A DNA stretch of 64,000 bases from assembly GCA_030340625.1 (NCBI GenBank), contig JAOPHQ010002297.1:104501-168500 (forward strand), given 5' to 3'. The position numbers and the translations under genes are program-made. Each line of letters begins with the position of its first letter. The first letter of the stretch is position 1. The DNA comes from Merluccius polli (taxonomy: Eukaryota; Chordata; Actinopteri; Gadiformes; Merlucciidae). The notes below the pieces were generated by a model. It did no database searches. It saw only the letters and a list, made by a program, of their open reading frames with translations, and was not told the DNA's origin. Shown piece after piece: positions 25,780 to 36,410 of the stretch.

Positions 25780-26060
25780 AGGCTGAACAGACAATTTGAC
25801 TGGAAGTACTTAGTAGGAGTCCATATAGCCAGAGCTAGCTCTGCATATAGCAGGGATTAATGGCCAACCTACAGCAGCCAATCAGAATCGAGTATTCCCT
25901 CTCCGTTGCCATGGTTACCATCTAGCGTTTGAGCCAGCGCAGTAATCTAACTGTAATCAGGCAATTTGACCCGAACGTCTTTCCTAGGTGTACATTATCA
26001 CTTTTTAACCTACACCTGCCAGCCAATCAGAATCGAGTATTCACGCCGACCATGGTATAA
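25780..26060. repeat. Right part of the composite element, with a duplicated motif
   Basis: CAGCCAATCAGAATCGAGTA occurs twice, near 25878 and near 26020. The segment closes with GACCATGGTATAAAT, inverted relative to the motif after the hairpin at 24940. Confidence 0.6.
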
Positions 26061-26145
26061 ATGATGTTAAGCTATGTAGTAGCTGTTATAATTCTATAAA
26101 AGAATGAATCACCTCTTATGAACATGTTTATATATTATTTTTTAC

Positions 26146-26633
26146 TAGCCTGGCAAGCCAGACCCACATCAGAAAGATGTAAGGTCTGGCTCAGCTCCAT
26201 TGGCAGTGTGGGCGGGATAAACGGTTGTCTTTCAAGTTCCCTCTGCACGCAATAGGATAGCGCTACAACCAATCAGAGCAACGAAGAAGGTGACGTAGTC
26301 AGAGTGACGGAAATTAGTCCATGGGGAAGTGTTCCGTATGGTGGATTGTGGAAGAATAGTGAAATAAAATGTTAACTTCAAGTCTTGAAGAGTCGCGGCC
26401 AAAGCCGAGTCGAAAGACAGCTGTTCGCCAGCAGCAGTAGCCATTGTTTACCTCTAACACGGAACCGTCGCAACTCTGTCGTCATGGTAGCCCGGCTTCC
26501 GATTCCGCCCCTCACGCTGTGATTGGCCTGACAGATTTTCTGTTTCTAGCACAGAAAAACGACGACGAAGGGCTAGACCCCCTGGCTGCAAATTAAATTT
26601 GCTGCCGCTAGGGGCGTCTAGATTTCTAGGCTA
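26146..26633. mobile_element. TAGCC-end non-autonomous element with 9-bp duplication (488 bp)
   Basis: The ends are TAGCCTGG and CTAGGCTA, flanked by the exact direct repeat ATTTTTTAC at 26137-26145 and 26634-26642. A subterminal hairpin pairs AGCCAGACC (26156-26164) with GGTCTGGCT (26183-26191). It shares ends and motifs such as AAGGTCTGGC and ACCAATC with the element at 13009. There is no transposase frame. Confidence 0.85.
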
Positions 26634-27119
26634 ATTTTTTACAGTATTTAGTACTGTATACTTTTGTTAAATGATATCACTTGACTTCATTTTCATTTTT
26701 TACTCAGGACATGTTAATTGTGACAATGAGAAAGAAGGTGGAAAACATGATTTCAGGATAATATTGGTATTTGAATCAAAGTCGAGAAGAACGGCATCTT
26801 TAACACCATCATAACCTCTGTGTGATCATCCATTTCTGAGACCTGCTACATGTGTCAGTCAACCATTTTGAAGCAATTAAGATTTTGGTGAAACTTTTGC
26901 GGCTCTGCTGGTTTTCACAGCCGTTTATGAGATTGCAATCAGGAAACTGTAAGCAAAATGGCAGCATATTTTTAAAAAAATACATGCTTTCATGAGTTTG
27001 AGCAACCTGCTAAATCAAGTAATCATTGATGGCTTATCAAAGCAATAAATACATAAATAAATAAATAATGTAAAATTGTAGTATCTTTGGTCAATATGCA
27101 TAGATATACAATTATATAT

Positions 27120-27165
<46 letters not shown>

Positions 27166-28121
27166 CATGCATTGCTCTTCGTTTACTGCCAACAATGCCA
27201 ACTGTCAACAATTTCACCCCCTGAACAAGTAATTTAGATTTGACTGTTTTGTATAAAAAACACCATACTAATAGACTGTGTCCTGATTCTTTGTGTTCAA
27301 ATCAAAAGCCCAACACAGTACAGAGGGTTATTTAAAAGATTGCACTCACACAGCATTCACAGAATGTGAGATGATAGCACATGTTCTTAAAAGCTTATCT
27401 CCACAGAAAGAAAACATTTTTCTATTTTCTCTTAAATTGGACCTTTTGTTTTGTATAACTGCCAAAGTCATTGTTGGTGTAGTCGATAAAAAGTCACACT
27501 CACCCTTTCTTAATAACCTAAGTTTCTTTATTGTTCTTTTCTCCCTCCTTCATCTTTGTTTTATTATAGTGGTAGTACAGTAGTAATTTATCACTTTGAC
27601 ATTTGAAACCTTGTGTCTACTTGTTAAAGCTTTACCCTTCCCCCAAAGGATAACACCAGCTACACTTCCTAGGCATCCTCCAGACAGACCTAGAGAAGCC
27701 ATCACAGTTACCTACTAGATGCTCTCTGGATTCCCCAGCAGGACTTTACAACCCCAACCTCTGTAGGGGTCCTCCACTTCTGCTCACCCGCAGCTATGTG
27801 TTTGGTCTCTTTTCCCCCATACAGACCACTTAAGCTTCCTACCGTCTAGGCGACTTTTAAAGTCGGGGCCGACTGCGGCAGTACAAACTGCACTACTGGT
27901 CTTGAACGATCAGTCTTGCCGTGCCATTGGGGAATATGCATGAAGCCGCTGCTGTCCGATTAACCGCGCCTTCTCTGCAAACTCGCCAAATCTCATGGGA
28001 ACACGGCAACTCGTGTAGACAGGAAATGTAAAACAGCGTTTGTAGAACTTGTAGAAATTGTACAAACTAGCAGAAGCTGTAAACAGTGAACACACTCCTA
28101 GTTTATTCCCCTTTTCTTCCT

Positions 28122-28200
28122 CTTGACCTCACATCTCATTGGCCGTTCTTGACCTCAAAACCAATTGGTCGTTCTTGATCTCAAATCTCAATGGCTGTTG
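28122..28200. repeat. Short minisatellite, about 28-bp unit, three copies
   Basis: TCTTGACCTCACATCTCATTGG is followed by two variants (TCTTGACCTCAAAACCAATTGG, TCTTGATCTCAAATCTCAATGG), each separated by a CGTTC-like spacer. Confidence 0.75.
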
Positions 28201-29045
28201 CCAGTGTAATCACTGATCGAGTGCCCCCCACACGACACGAGTCGGGCCTGATAATATCAAACCGGTATGAAAAAATCTTTGCCCTCACGACTCTACGGAG
28301 GGCGGCGAAATCGTGTGTCTTGAGACCCCCTCACACTACACGACAATCAGAGCTGACTTCAGTTGTTAGCTTAGTTTACTTCACAAGAGATTATTGTCGT
28401 AGATGTGATTAATGCTAAATTATTCACTGTAACACAAACACAAAACCAGAAAGACCCTTGGAGGCTGCCCTCTGTTAAATGCTCGCCACAATAAGATGTT
28501 ATGATATCTACATATGTTTTACTATCCCAAAATTGTATTCAATAATGTTATACAAAATAAAATCATAAAGTACAAGAATATCTATACACCTGTTTGAACC
28601 TGTCCCCCCCCCCCACCCAACCGGCCCAGGAGCATTGGACCATAATTCAAACCGACAAAAGGCCAATGAAAGCGCCTTTTCCTGACTCTCCTAATTGTTC
28701 AATATAAAACAGAGGCTGTTTCCAAAGTAGTGTTGGAGGACATGTATCGCACCGTATCATTCCCCCCCCCCCCACACCCATGCTGGTGGGTGATGTGTCA
28801 CACAAACAGCAGACAAATTGATATATTTTGTCCGCCCGTGGTTGTCCTCGCTCTCTCTCCCTAATTGTTCTCCTTTCTGGGTGCCAACCCATTTCCGCCG
28901 CTGCTGACAAATTGCTTGTTTTACAAACTGTGTTGGTGTGTATGAACGTGTAAACCCCCCCCACCACGCCCTCGTTGATTTTCTTTTACAAACAGGTTTG
29001 AGTTGTAGAACCACACAGGGCTAATTTGTCTTTCTGTGCCAACAG

Positions 29046-29181
29046 AGATTGGCGCTGCCATGCAGAGTCCAGTGTTCAGCAAGCAGCCCGGCAGTATCGT
29101 GTACCCCCTGGATGCCGTGGAGAAGAACCGGGAGGTGATGTTCAGCTGTGAGGCCCAGGGGAAGCCCCCCACCCTCTACCG
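29046..29181 (+). CDS. cntn3: Contactin-3-like, coding exon 2 (Ig1, N-terminal half)
   Basis: The exon encodes residues 19 (split codon) to 64 (split codon) of the assembled protein. After a short linker it reads SPVFSKQPGSIVYPLD, the conserved A-strand entry to contactin Ig domain 1. It then carries the first Ig cysteine (C53, in FSCEAQGKPP). The GxPP pattern after the cysteine is typical of the family. The acceptor is AACAG before 29046 and the donor is CG|GTGAGTAC at 29182. The frame enters with two bases completing G|AG (Glu) and leaves with CG, which the next exon completes as Arg followed by the Ig1 core tryptophan. The exon is GC-rich compared with its flanks, as expected for coding sequence. 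A tRNA-type SINE begins about 14 bases inside the downstream intron. Confidence 0.88.
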
Positions 29182-29194
29182 GTGAGTACGGCGG

Positions 29195-29335
29195 GGGGAA
29201 CCGGGTTTTCGATCCACAATGTCCACAACCTGCCTGTAGGCATCCCCCCTAACCCACTACCTGCTCGACATGACATGTGTCTGAATTCACTGTAAGTCGC
29301 TTTGGATAACAGCATCCGCTGAAAGACTAAATAGT
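29195..29335 (+). mobile_element. tRNA-derived SINE starting just inside the intron
   Basis: A B-box-like TTTTCGATCC is followed by CCTGTAGGCATCC, then GTGTCTGAATTCACTGTAAG, TCGCTTTGGATAACAGC and GAAAGACTAAATAG. This is the clearest body sequence of the family in the window. It begins about 14 bases after the donor of coding exon 2. Confidence 0.8.
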
Positions 29336-30544
29336 CGTGAAACAACAGTAAGAGAAATCCAGGAGCATGTTCCGTCTTCACATACCTGTGTCTATCTTAT
29401 GTGCTTCCTCGATTTCCCTTCTCACCAACTCATTCATCACCTCAACATAATGACACTATGGCAATGCTGTATGGTAGAGGACGAGTAATGTGTTGCTTTT
29501 CAAGAATTTGGACAAAGAAAAGAGATTAAGAAAATAATAGACTTCCGCAGCTTCCAATGAATGAGTAGAAACCAGGCAAATTGCTCTTATCCATGTAAAA
29601 GGAACCGTCTTGTTTTTGGTCTCTTATTTATTTGCTGAATTGAGCATTCCAAGGATTCATCTGTTGATGTGGCAAGTGGCAAACACACACCCCACAGGAG
29701 CCAGTCTGGACATTTTTTTGTGAAACTTGCCAGACTGTTGCCAGACAAGTTTACTCAGAATTAGGACAGACTGACCTGAGTTCAGGTCTGAAGTAAACTC
29801 TCTGGACAGGAAATAAACATGAAACCTCATGTAGCCAATTATTATATTATACTGTGATGTTAAAGTACACTAGACTGCACATTTTCTTCATAATTTCTTT
29901 GACTATTGGTCATTGTCATGTTGCAACTAAAGCTTCAAATCAATCATGTCCGGTCCACTCAGGATAATTTGTTGCTGGGGTAAGATTTGGGAGGATTGGG
30001 ACATTTAATGCGTGGGAATTCAGCCAGCTTAGAGGATGACCTAATCAACTGTGTGTCTGTCAAGGTCGCCAGGCGACAGCTCTGTCAGCAGCACAGCTGT
30101 CCTCCAAAGATGGTCTCCCGCTCGACAGCTGACGGCTTAATCATGTTCAAAGTTCATTAATCCCTGCATACACCACCACCATCTTCATCATCGTACCGTT
30201 TGCAATGTTTAGATTAAACGGCACTGCAATCTACAAATAAAGGTCCCGAAGTCTAGCGAAAAAATAAATGAATTTATTGTGCATGAGTTGCATTTGCAAT
30301 CATTATAGAAATGCTTGGAAAAAGCGAAGACTAAACTAAGCGCAGGCCATGGGAAAACAAATAGATCACAGCATATTCCGGGGCGTCGCAAAGCAGATGG
30401 TGTGGCATGATGCGGGCGCGCAGTACACCGCCTGTTGTAACGTGATTCATAAAACATGTGCCTGGCAAATTGAACTGCTGTTCCTTTGTTTGCGTTTTGT
30501 TTTTGCTCGACTGATTGTTAATAGATTAATGAAATGATCTGGTG

Positions 30545-30705
30545 TGTGGGGTGTGTGAAAAGTTCTTGGTTCAATTCCCAAAATTTCGGCAGCCTATACT
30601 GTAGGCATAGATGATGCTGAACCCCTACCTGCTCCTTAACGAGGCTAAGTCACTTTGGTTAACAGTAAAGCTTTATTTATATAGCACTTTTAAAACACAA
30701 AGTGC

Positions 30706-30706
<1 letters not shown>
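30545..30706 (+). mobile_element. SINE copy with LINE-like tail
   Basis: GGTTCAATTCCC (B-box-like), GTAGGCATAG, ACCCCTACCTGCTCC and AGTCACTTTGGTTAACAG match the SINE body. TTTATTTATATAGCACTTTT and AAAGTGCTTCACA then resemble a fish LINE-type 3' tail, followed by a CA tract. Confidence 0.6.

Positions 30707-30707
<1 letters not shown>

Positions 30708-30743
<36 letters not shown>
30708..30743. repeat. CA microsatellite
   Basis: Pure CA repeat following the SINE/LINE-like tail. Confidence 0.95.
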
Positions 30744-30746
<3 letters not shown>

Positions 30747-31316
30747 CAATATCAATGAATAAGTAAATTAGGTAAAAACAATATTACAATAAAAACAATA
30801 TAAACAATATTAAATATTACAAAATATTAAATACAAAACACAGCACAAAGAGAGACAGACCAAATAAAAACAAACCGAAAGATAAGACAGGGATGGAGAC
30901 CTAAAGAAATCAAAATGGGTTTTTGGAAGAAAGAAAAATATGACTTCATAGTACATTACAAATGCATTCCACATTGCACTGCATAGACTATAGCTTTCAT
31001 ATTTTTGTTAGTTTTTCTATGGTTTGTTTGTCTACATTTGCATCATCCAAATTCTCTAAGCCTACCCCTTCATCCCCCAAAGACCCTCTGAAACAGAAGG
31101 CATCAGTGGTCCACCACATTTGCAGCGCCGAGCTTTGAAGTGGGTAGCCTTTTGAACAAACCCCTCCCCAAAACAAACAATAGCTCAATCTGCATCAGAA
31201 CATGTCCCAGACTCAATTAGCTGTAATACAAAGATTCAAAGCCAAATCTCCAAACATCAGAAGAACAATGAAGACACTTTGTTACGGGTGGATTTTAACT
31301 TCTTTTTGCTGCATTG

Positions 31317-31320
<4 letters not shown>

Positions 31321-31372
<52 letters not shown>
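31321..31372. repeat. CT microsatellite
   Basis: Pure (TC)n run. Confidence 0.95.
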
Positions 31373-31375
<3 letters not shown>

Positions 31376-31640
31376 ATTTCCCTTTCTCATCTCAATAAAC
31401 CCTTCTTGGAGTAATATCAGTATTACCGCGGGCCTGTGTCTGAGCCATGGTGACTGGCGGTCGGGCTGTTTCAAATTTTTTTTGTAGTCGATGGAATCCT
31501 TTCCTCTCCAGAAACAGATAAATCCCCGAGGGACAGCCTCGTTGCTGTCTAAGCCCCGACGCCAACATCACAACCCACAAACTTTGCAGTTCAGAAGATA
31601 TTTCTCGTCATGTCCATTTTGTCTGGACTATATCTCAGAA

Positions 31641-31648
<8 letters not shown>

Positions 31649-31686
<38 letters not shown>
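31649..31686. repeat. AT microsatellite
   Basis: Pure (AT)n run after ACACAC. Confidence 0.95.
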
Positions 31687-31690
<4 letters not shown>

Positions 31691-32544
31691 CTCTATCGTT
31701 CTGCTTTGACTGTGGTGGAAGGAGACACTGCTGTGGTCTTGCGAGGCGGCCTTGTTCTACTCTGGTGTGTGCGGTAACAAGGCTCTGGAGAAGATGCGCT
31801 CACATGGAGTAGCGACGTATTATTTAGAGGGGGAAAAAAAACCTATCTCTGAAAGAAGTCTTACATCAAATTTGTTCATATTTATGCTCGTTATTATTGT
31901 CTCTTTGGTTACGTGTGTGAACAAAGTAATGAAACCTACCTTTCATTACTTGATATCCATATAATGTCAAGAAATCAAAGGTCTTTCTGTATTGACTTCA
32001 GTAATGCGCACTGGAGGCATATATTACTGGATGGATGCCTTGTCTGAAAATATTGTGGGAGCTTTTCTCATTTAACCTGAATTACATTTCCTCATCGATC
32101 AGGCCCTTAACACTGATGATAATCACATGGACTTGAGTATAAGTCACAGGTTGAGGCAAGGTTGCAGGCGTAACTTGTAATTGTGGCAGCATAGTGATTT
32201 AGCATCATGTGTATACAGTTTGACTGGGCTCGTTCAAGATGGATGGCCTGCGTTGCCTGTCGGTTCTTGGCGCTTGGCACCCCAGTAGTCCACTGTTTGT
32301 TAGATTAACAAAATGCTAGAGGACATGATTTCAGGGAACTTCTTCCCCTCCTGTTCATTTTTCCCTCCCCACCCCGTTGGTAAATAATTAAATGACTCCA
32401 CCACCGAGTCTGAACACACGTGATTTAGTTTTGGAATATACCACCTCAGGCTGCGATGTATTTAACTGCAATGTGTTGCGCGCGTGAATTCCCTCAATGG
32501 TATGGTTCTCTGATCTACATTTGTTTTGTTGTTGTTGCTTTCAG

Positions 32545-32723
32545 GTGGAAACTGAATGGCACCGTAATCAGTGTGAAATCTGGCGGCTCCCACTACAGCC
32601 TGTCTGGAGGCAACCTGAGAATCAGCCATCTGAACAAGGACCACGACGCTGGAACCTATCAGTGCCTCGCCTCCAACTCCTTCGGGACCATCGTTAGCCG
32701 GGAGGCCAGTCTTACATTTGCAT
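32545..32723 (+). CDS. cntn3: Contactin-3-like, coding exon 3 (Ig1, C-terminal half)
   Basis: The exon encodes residues 65-123 and starts with WKLNGT, which holds the core tryptophan W65 of Ig1 and an N-glycosylation sequon N68-G-T70. It continues with GGNLRIS and then DAGTYQCLASNSFGTIVSRE. That segment carries the D-x-G-x-Y-x-C signature and the second Ig1 cysteine (C104), which should pair with C53. The NSxGTIVSREA stretch is highly characteristic of contactins 3, 4 and 6. The acceptor is TTTCAG before 32545 and the donor is TTTGCAT|GTGAGT at 32724. The frame enters in phase 2 and leaves with one base of the Tyr codon. The loop after the NGT sequon (VISVKSGGSHYS) looks about one residue longer than in human contactin-3 as I remember it. 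Confidence 0.92.
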
Positions 32724-34022
32724 GTGAGTTTTAAACAGTTTTCGATGTTTTTTGTGTGTTTTTTTTGTTGTTGTTTGTTTCATCAGTAACTCAAAAGTGT
32801 GTCGGTTGTAATGATTTGACAGTGGCGGTGTGAGACAGCAGCTGGAGATGCCCGTCTCTCTAGGGATCTGGATGCTGCCAGTGGTCCAATGAATTTTCTC
32901 TTCTACAGGAAGTTGTGTGTTTTCAGTCTATGTGACGGAGCCAATGTAAGAACAACGCCGCAAATAGCTAAACAAAAAAAATCCTCTCAACCTTTTTTTC
33001 CCTAAAGTAGGAAATCACTCAGAATACCATCACTACATGTTATTGCTCATTCAGCCACAAAGAAAATAAATGAACAAAATAAGAAATAATTTAAAAAAGG
33101 CATCACATAGAAAACTATCAATCAGGCATACAGGAGGTGAAAAGTGCCTTTCTAATGAGCGTTAGTCCAACCAGTATAGATTGGTTGAAGTCTAACTGAC
33201 AGCCCCTGGATTTTCACGCTCCTAAAGCAAATACAAGTCAATAGGTGCCAATGGGCCCATTTATCGGCCGTTGCATAAATGATGACATTAGTAACTGAGT
33301 GATGGCTCGCTCGGATTAAATTCGGAAAGTCTCTCATTTAGCGACAAGGACGTCAATATATCTCCATTTTTAGATTATTTTTGAGTCAACACGACTGTTG
33401 GTAAGTCGTTCCGGGGCTTTGGAGAATACTATGCTGTCTCCAGAAGTGGACTGCGATATGGTGACAGTTCCATCAATTGTTAGCGCTTTGACCTTACCAG
33501 CCCACAACTCCTGTCACACCGTCAAAGAATGGTTGTACTGCCGGATGTCATTCATCTTCTTTATTACACACTGTAATGCTTAATTAACTTGTGTCATGAT
33601 CCAAAGGTTAAGGTTCAACACAATCATTTAAAAGGGCAACCAATGTGATATATGTGGCTATTTTTCCCCCACACGTTAGTGTAAAAAAAACACACACCCC
33701 TTAACGAGCCAAATGGATGGGAGCGGGAAATGTTTTATACTAATGTCCTAAAGGAAGTGTGCTCTCTATGTAAGCTAAGAAGCAAGCTCGACGTATGTCC
33801 GTGATGAGGTTAATCTAGCATTGAAGCCACCTCGTATTACCACATCACTACAGTCACTTACCGCATCGCTACAGTAGTAAATGCGTATACTTGAACTGGA
33901 TTGTGGTGCCAGGAAAACTAGGTCTAAAATGTATTGTTGAGACATACTTCCATAATAAACATGCTCACGCTTTCTTCTTTAACTTTCTTAGCGCCTGGCT
34001 AACCTATTTGCTACACATGTAA

Positions 34023-34044
34023 ATATATATATATATATATATAT
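34023..34044. repeat. TA microsatellite
   Basis: Short (TA)n run. Confidence 0.9.
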
Positions 34045-35263
34045 CCAGTTTCATTTTGGGTCTGATACAGACCATAGGCTAGGTGCCATACACATTATAT
34101 AGGGTGTGCGCTATGCGACAAACAGACCTAAACTCATCCTCCTGCCTTTATGTGTGTTGTTTTTTAAGAGACCATCAAATAGATTACACTATCGAGGCTT
34201 GCAGAGTGCTCCCGGAGTTTATTGTTGCAATCTTAATAGACGCCACAGGAGTTTTCCTTCCTCCTCACAATGCCGTTGGGGTTGTGAGGAGGGATATTTT
34301 GTTCAAAGCTTGCTCTCACGTTCTCACAACACATGTTCCTCACATCGTCAGCGTTTTGCAATGCGATTAGACGGTTGTGTCTCGAAGAGCTCTTGACGAA
34401 ACCGAAGACTGACATTCAAAATATCCCATTATGAGGTATTTTTCACACACTACCCTCCCCTGACGTCAAATCAAACCAACCTTTGGACTCCACTGTCTCT
34501 CAATGGCCAACATGTGTTGGTTTGACTTTTCTACCAACTGTACCCTAATGTCGTTACTTAAAGGGCCCCTACTTTAACGGCAGGTGTGATGTTGATTGGC
34601 CTTTACAAGACATTTCAAAATCGACCCTATGATGACATCCCATGTGGGAGTGTCCATCCAGATGTACGATGGCTAGATCAACCTGCCTACCCAGCGGACT
34701 GTACCAACTGGTGGGCTGGTGGGGAACTTGTTTTTGTGTTCGGGTTGCACAACATTGATTTTTTGTGCACAACAGGTGCGCCGCCCTGTTGGGTGTGTAC
34801 ACCTGCATGCAAAGGAGGCTGTGTTCTCCTGCAGCGGACGTGTTTAATGCCATAATCCCCAGAGTCCAACAGCGCTACATGTTAATAATTAGATCGGATG
34901 CAATTTGACTCAGTCTGTATTTAAATGGTCTCCCCGGGGTAATATTTGTTTAGCCTGCACGCCGGCTATAGGGCCATCCAAGGTCATTGTGTGAAAGCGG
35001 GCGAGACTCCAGACTTGCTCAGCATTCTCCTCCCTTTCCCTCCCAAACTTTTGATGGATGACGCTACTCCTTGAGAGCGCGGCGGCTGTCCGCACGCCGC
35101 CGGGGATAACAGATGGGCCAGTGGGCGCTTTCACTCAATACCGGCTGCCCTTGATTAGTATGTCTATCGATTCCATATCGGTGATTATGTAAAATATGTA
35201 CGCCCATAATTCATACCGATGAAGCTCGGTCAATGTGTGCACCGTGGCCCCCGATGTGGGCAG

Positions 35264-35286
35264 CCCCCCCCCCCCCCCCCCCCCCC
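35264..35286. repeat. Poly-C run of 23
   Basis: Uninterrupted C run. It generates poly-Pro or poly-Gly frames that are not genes. Confidence 0.95.
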
Positions 35287-35454
35287 TGCACACGCAACAC
35301 AACGAATGACAGGTCGAAGCGGCGAGGAGGACCATCTTTACAACGCAATGAGCCAGCCATCCCCAAGCACCGCCGGCGCATTGACAGAAAAGGTCCAGCT
35401 CGCGGTAACCTGAGTGAAGAGACCACTGTGAACACAAGCGCATTCCTGAATATG

Positions 35455-35630
35455 TCAACTAGAGGTTAGTGGTTCGCCGAAAGGCCCCGCGTTCGATCCT
35501 CGAAACGAACACAGTCTACCTGTAGGCACCCCTTGAGCTTAACCCCTTACCCTAACTTACATGTATCTAAACTTACATTCACTGTCAAACACTTCGGATA
35601 TCAGCCTCTGCTGAACAGCGACGAGAATAA
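35455..35630 (+). mobile_element. tRNA-derived SINE with recognisable tRNA-like head
   Basis: GTTAGTGGTTCGCCGAAAGG and GCGTTCGATCCTC resemble the A- and B-box regions of a tRNA-derived promoter. They are followed by CTACCTGTAGGCACCCCTTG, AACCCCTTACCC, ACATTCACTGTCAAACACTT and CTCTGCTGAA. This is the fullest head seen among the copies. Confidence 0.75.
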
Positions 35631-36075
35631 AGCAACAAAAAGTAAAACAAAACAGGAGATTACCAGGCCTCAAAAGCAGTTCCTGGTTCACGCTATTTCA
35701 CCACTGCCATCTGACAGGGACTTTGAATGTGTGTTTGGTGTCAGACAGGCTAATAGTTTGCCAAGCATGCGGATGAAATCTCCTGCTTTCACCAGGGTAG
35801 GACTGTAGAGGCCTTGAGGGGAAATATGAATACCTCATTTAAATGCAAATAAATCCTCTAGACCCCTCTTAGCTGTTGTGATAATGCGGTGTGAGGAATA
35901 TTGACTTGGTTAATGAGGTGTAAATAGCTAATGGGTGTACTCTGGCGCTTATCTGTGGTATACTATCAAGATATTGTGAGGGAGGGAGCTCAATAGTATA
36001 GCATAACATACTGAACCCAGTCGTTCATCTCGTCTCTTGGAGGCACACAGATTAGTGGAATAACTCACCCATATG

Positions 36076-36410
36076 ATAACCATATAATTCAAAATGCAAC
36101 AAAGGCAGTGAGACACAAACATAAACACGCGCACGCACATCCATCTCTGTGCGCGCGAATGCCTGCACACACACACAACACACACATGCACACACACACA
36201 TGCACACACACACAGACACCATATAATGGAAGGCAAACAGTATCCTTAAGAACTCGATATGCTATACGATAACGACATAATTCAAAATGCGGCGAGAGGC
36301 ACAAACATAAAGGCACACATTGCCCATGTCTGCGAGCGTCCGTGTGTGTGCGGACGCGCATGCGCGAGTCTACACACACACCGTGTAATGGCAGACAAAG
36401 AGCGTCCTTA
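36076..36410. repeat. Diverged tandem duplication, unit about 200 bp
   Basis: ATAATTCAAAATGC near 36085 recurs near 36280, each followed by GAGRCACAAACATAAA, a CA/GT-rich middle, TAATGGMAGRCAAA and a TCCTTAAG block. Confidence 0.75.

Larger units (their letters stand above)
4692..29045 (+). other. Intron between signal-peptide exon and first Ig1 exon
   Basis: This 24.4 kb intron starts GTAAAGT and ends TGCCAACAG. A long intron after the signal-peptide exon is usual in contactin genes. It contains no recognisable exon. It is filled with delimited DNA-transposon derivatives, SINE copies, CA/CT/TA microsatellites and minisatellites, listed separately. Stretches such as 9000-9600, 11250-12000, 17300-19500 and 26640-28100 hold nothing I can name beyond short simple repeats and possible degraded interspersed repeats. 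Confidence 0.75.
29182..32544 (+). other. Intron within Ig1
   Basis: The intron begins GTGAGTAC and ends TTGCTTTCAG. It contains two plus-oriented SINE copies (29195-29335 and about 30545-30665), a LINE-like A/T-rich tail, a CA microsatellite (30708-30743), a CT microsatellite (31321-31372) and an AT microsatellite (31649-31686). Nothing else is recognisable. An intron splitting contactin Ig1 just before the conserved WKLNG motif matches the known family gene structure. Confidence 0.8.

Noticed and set aside
32456..32734. 92-codon frame as a small separate gene
   Set aside because: The central part is contactin exon 3. The leading and trailing residues are intron read-through beyond clear AG and GT splice sites.
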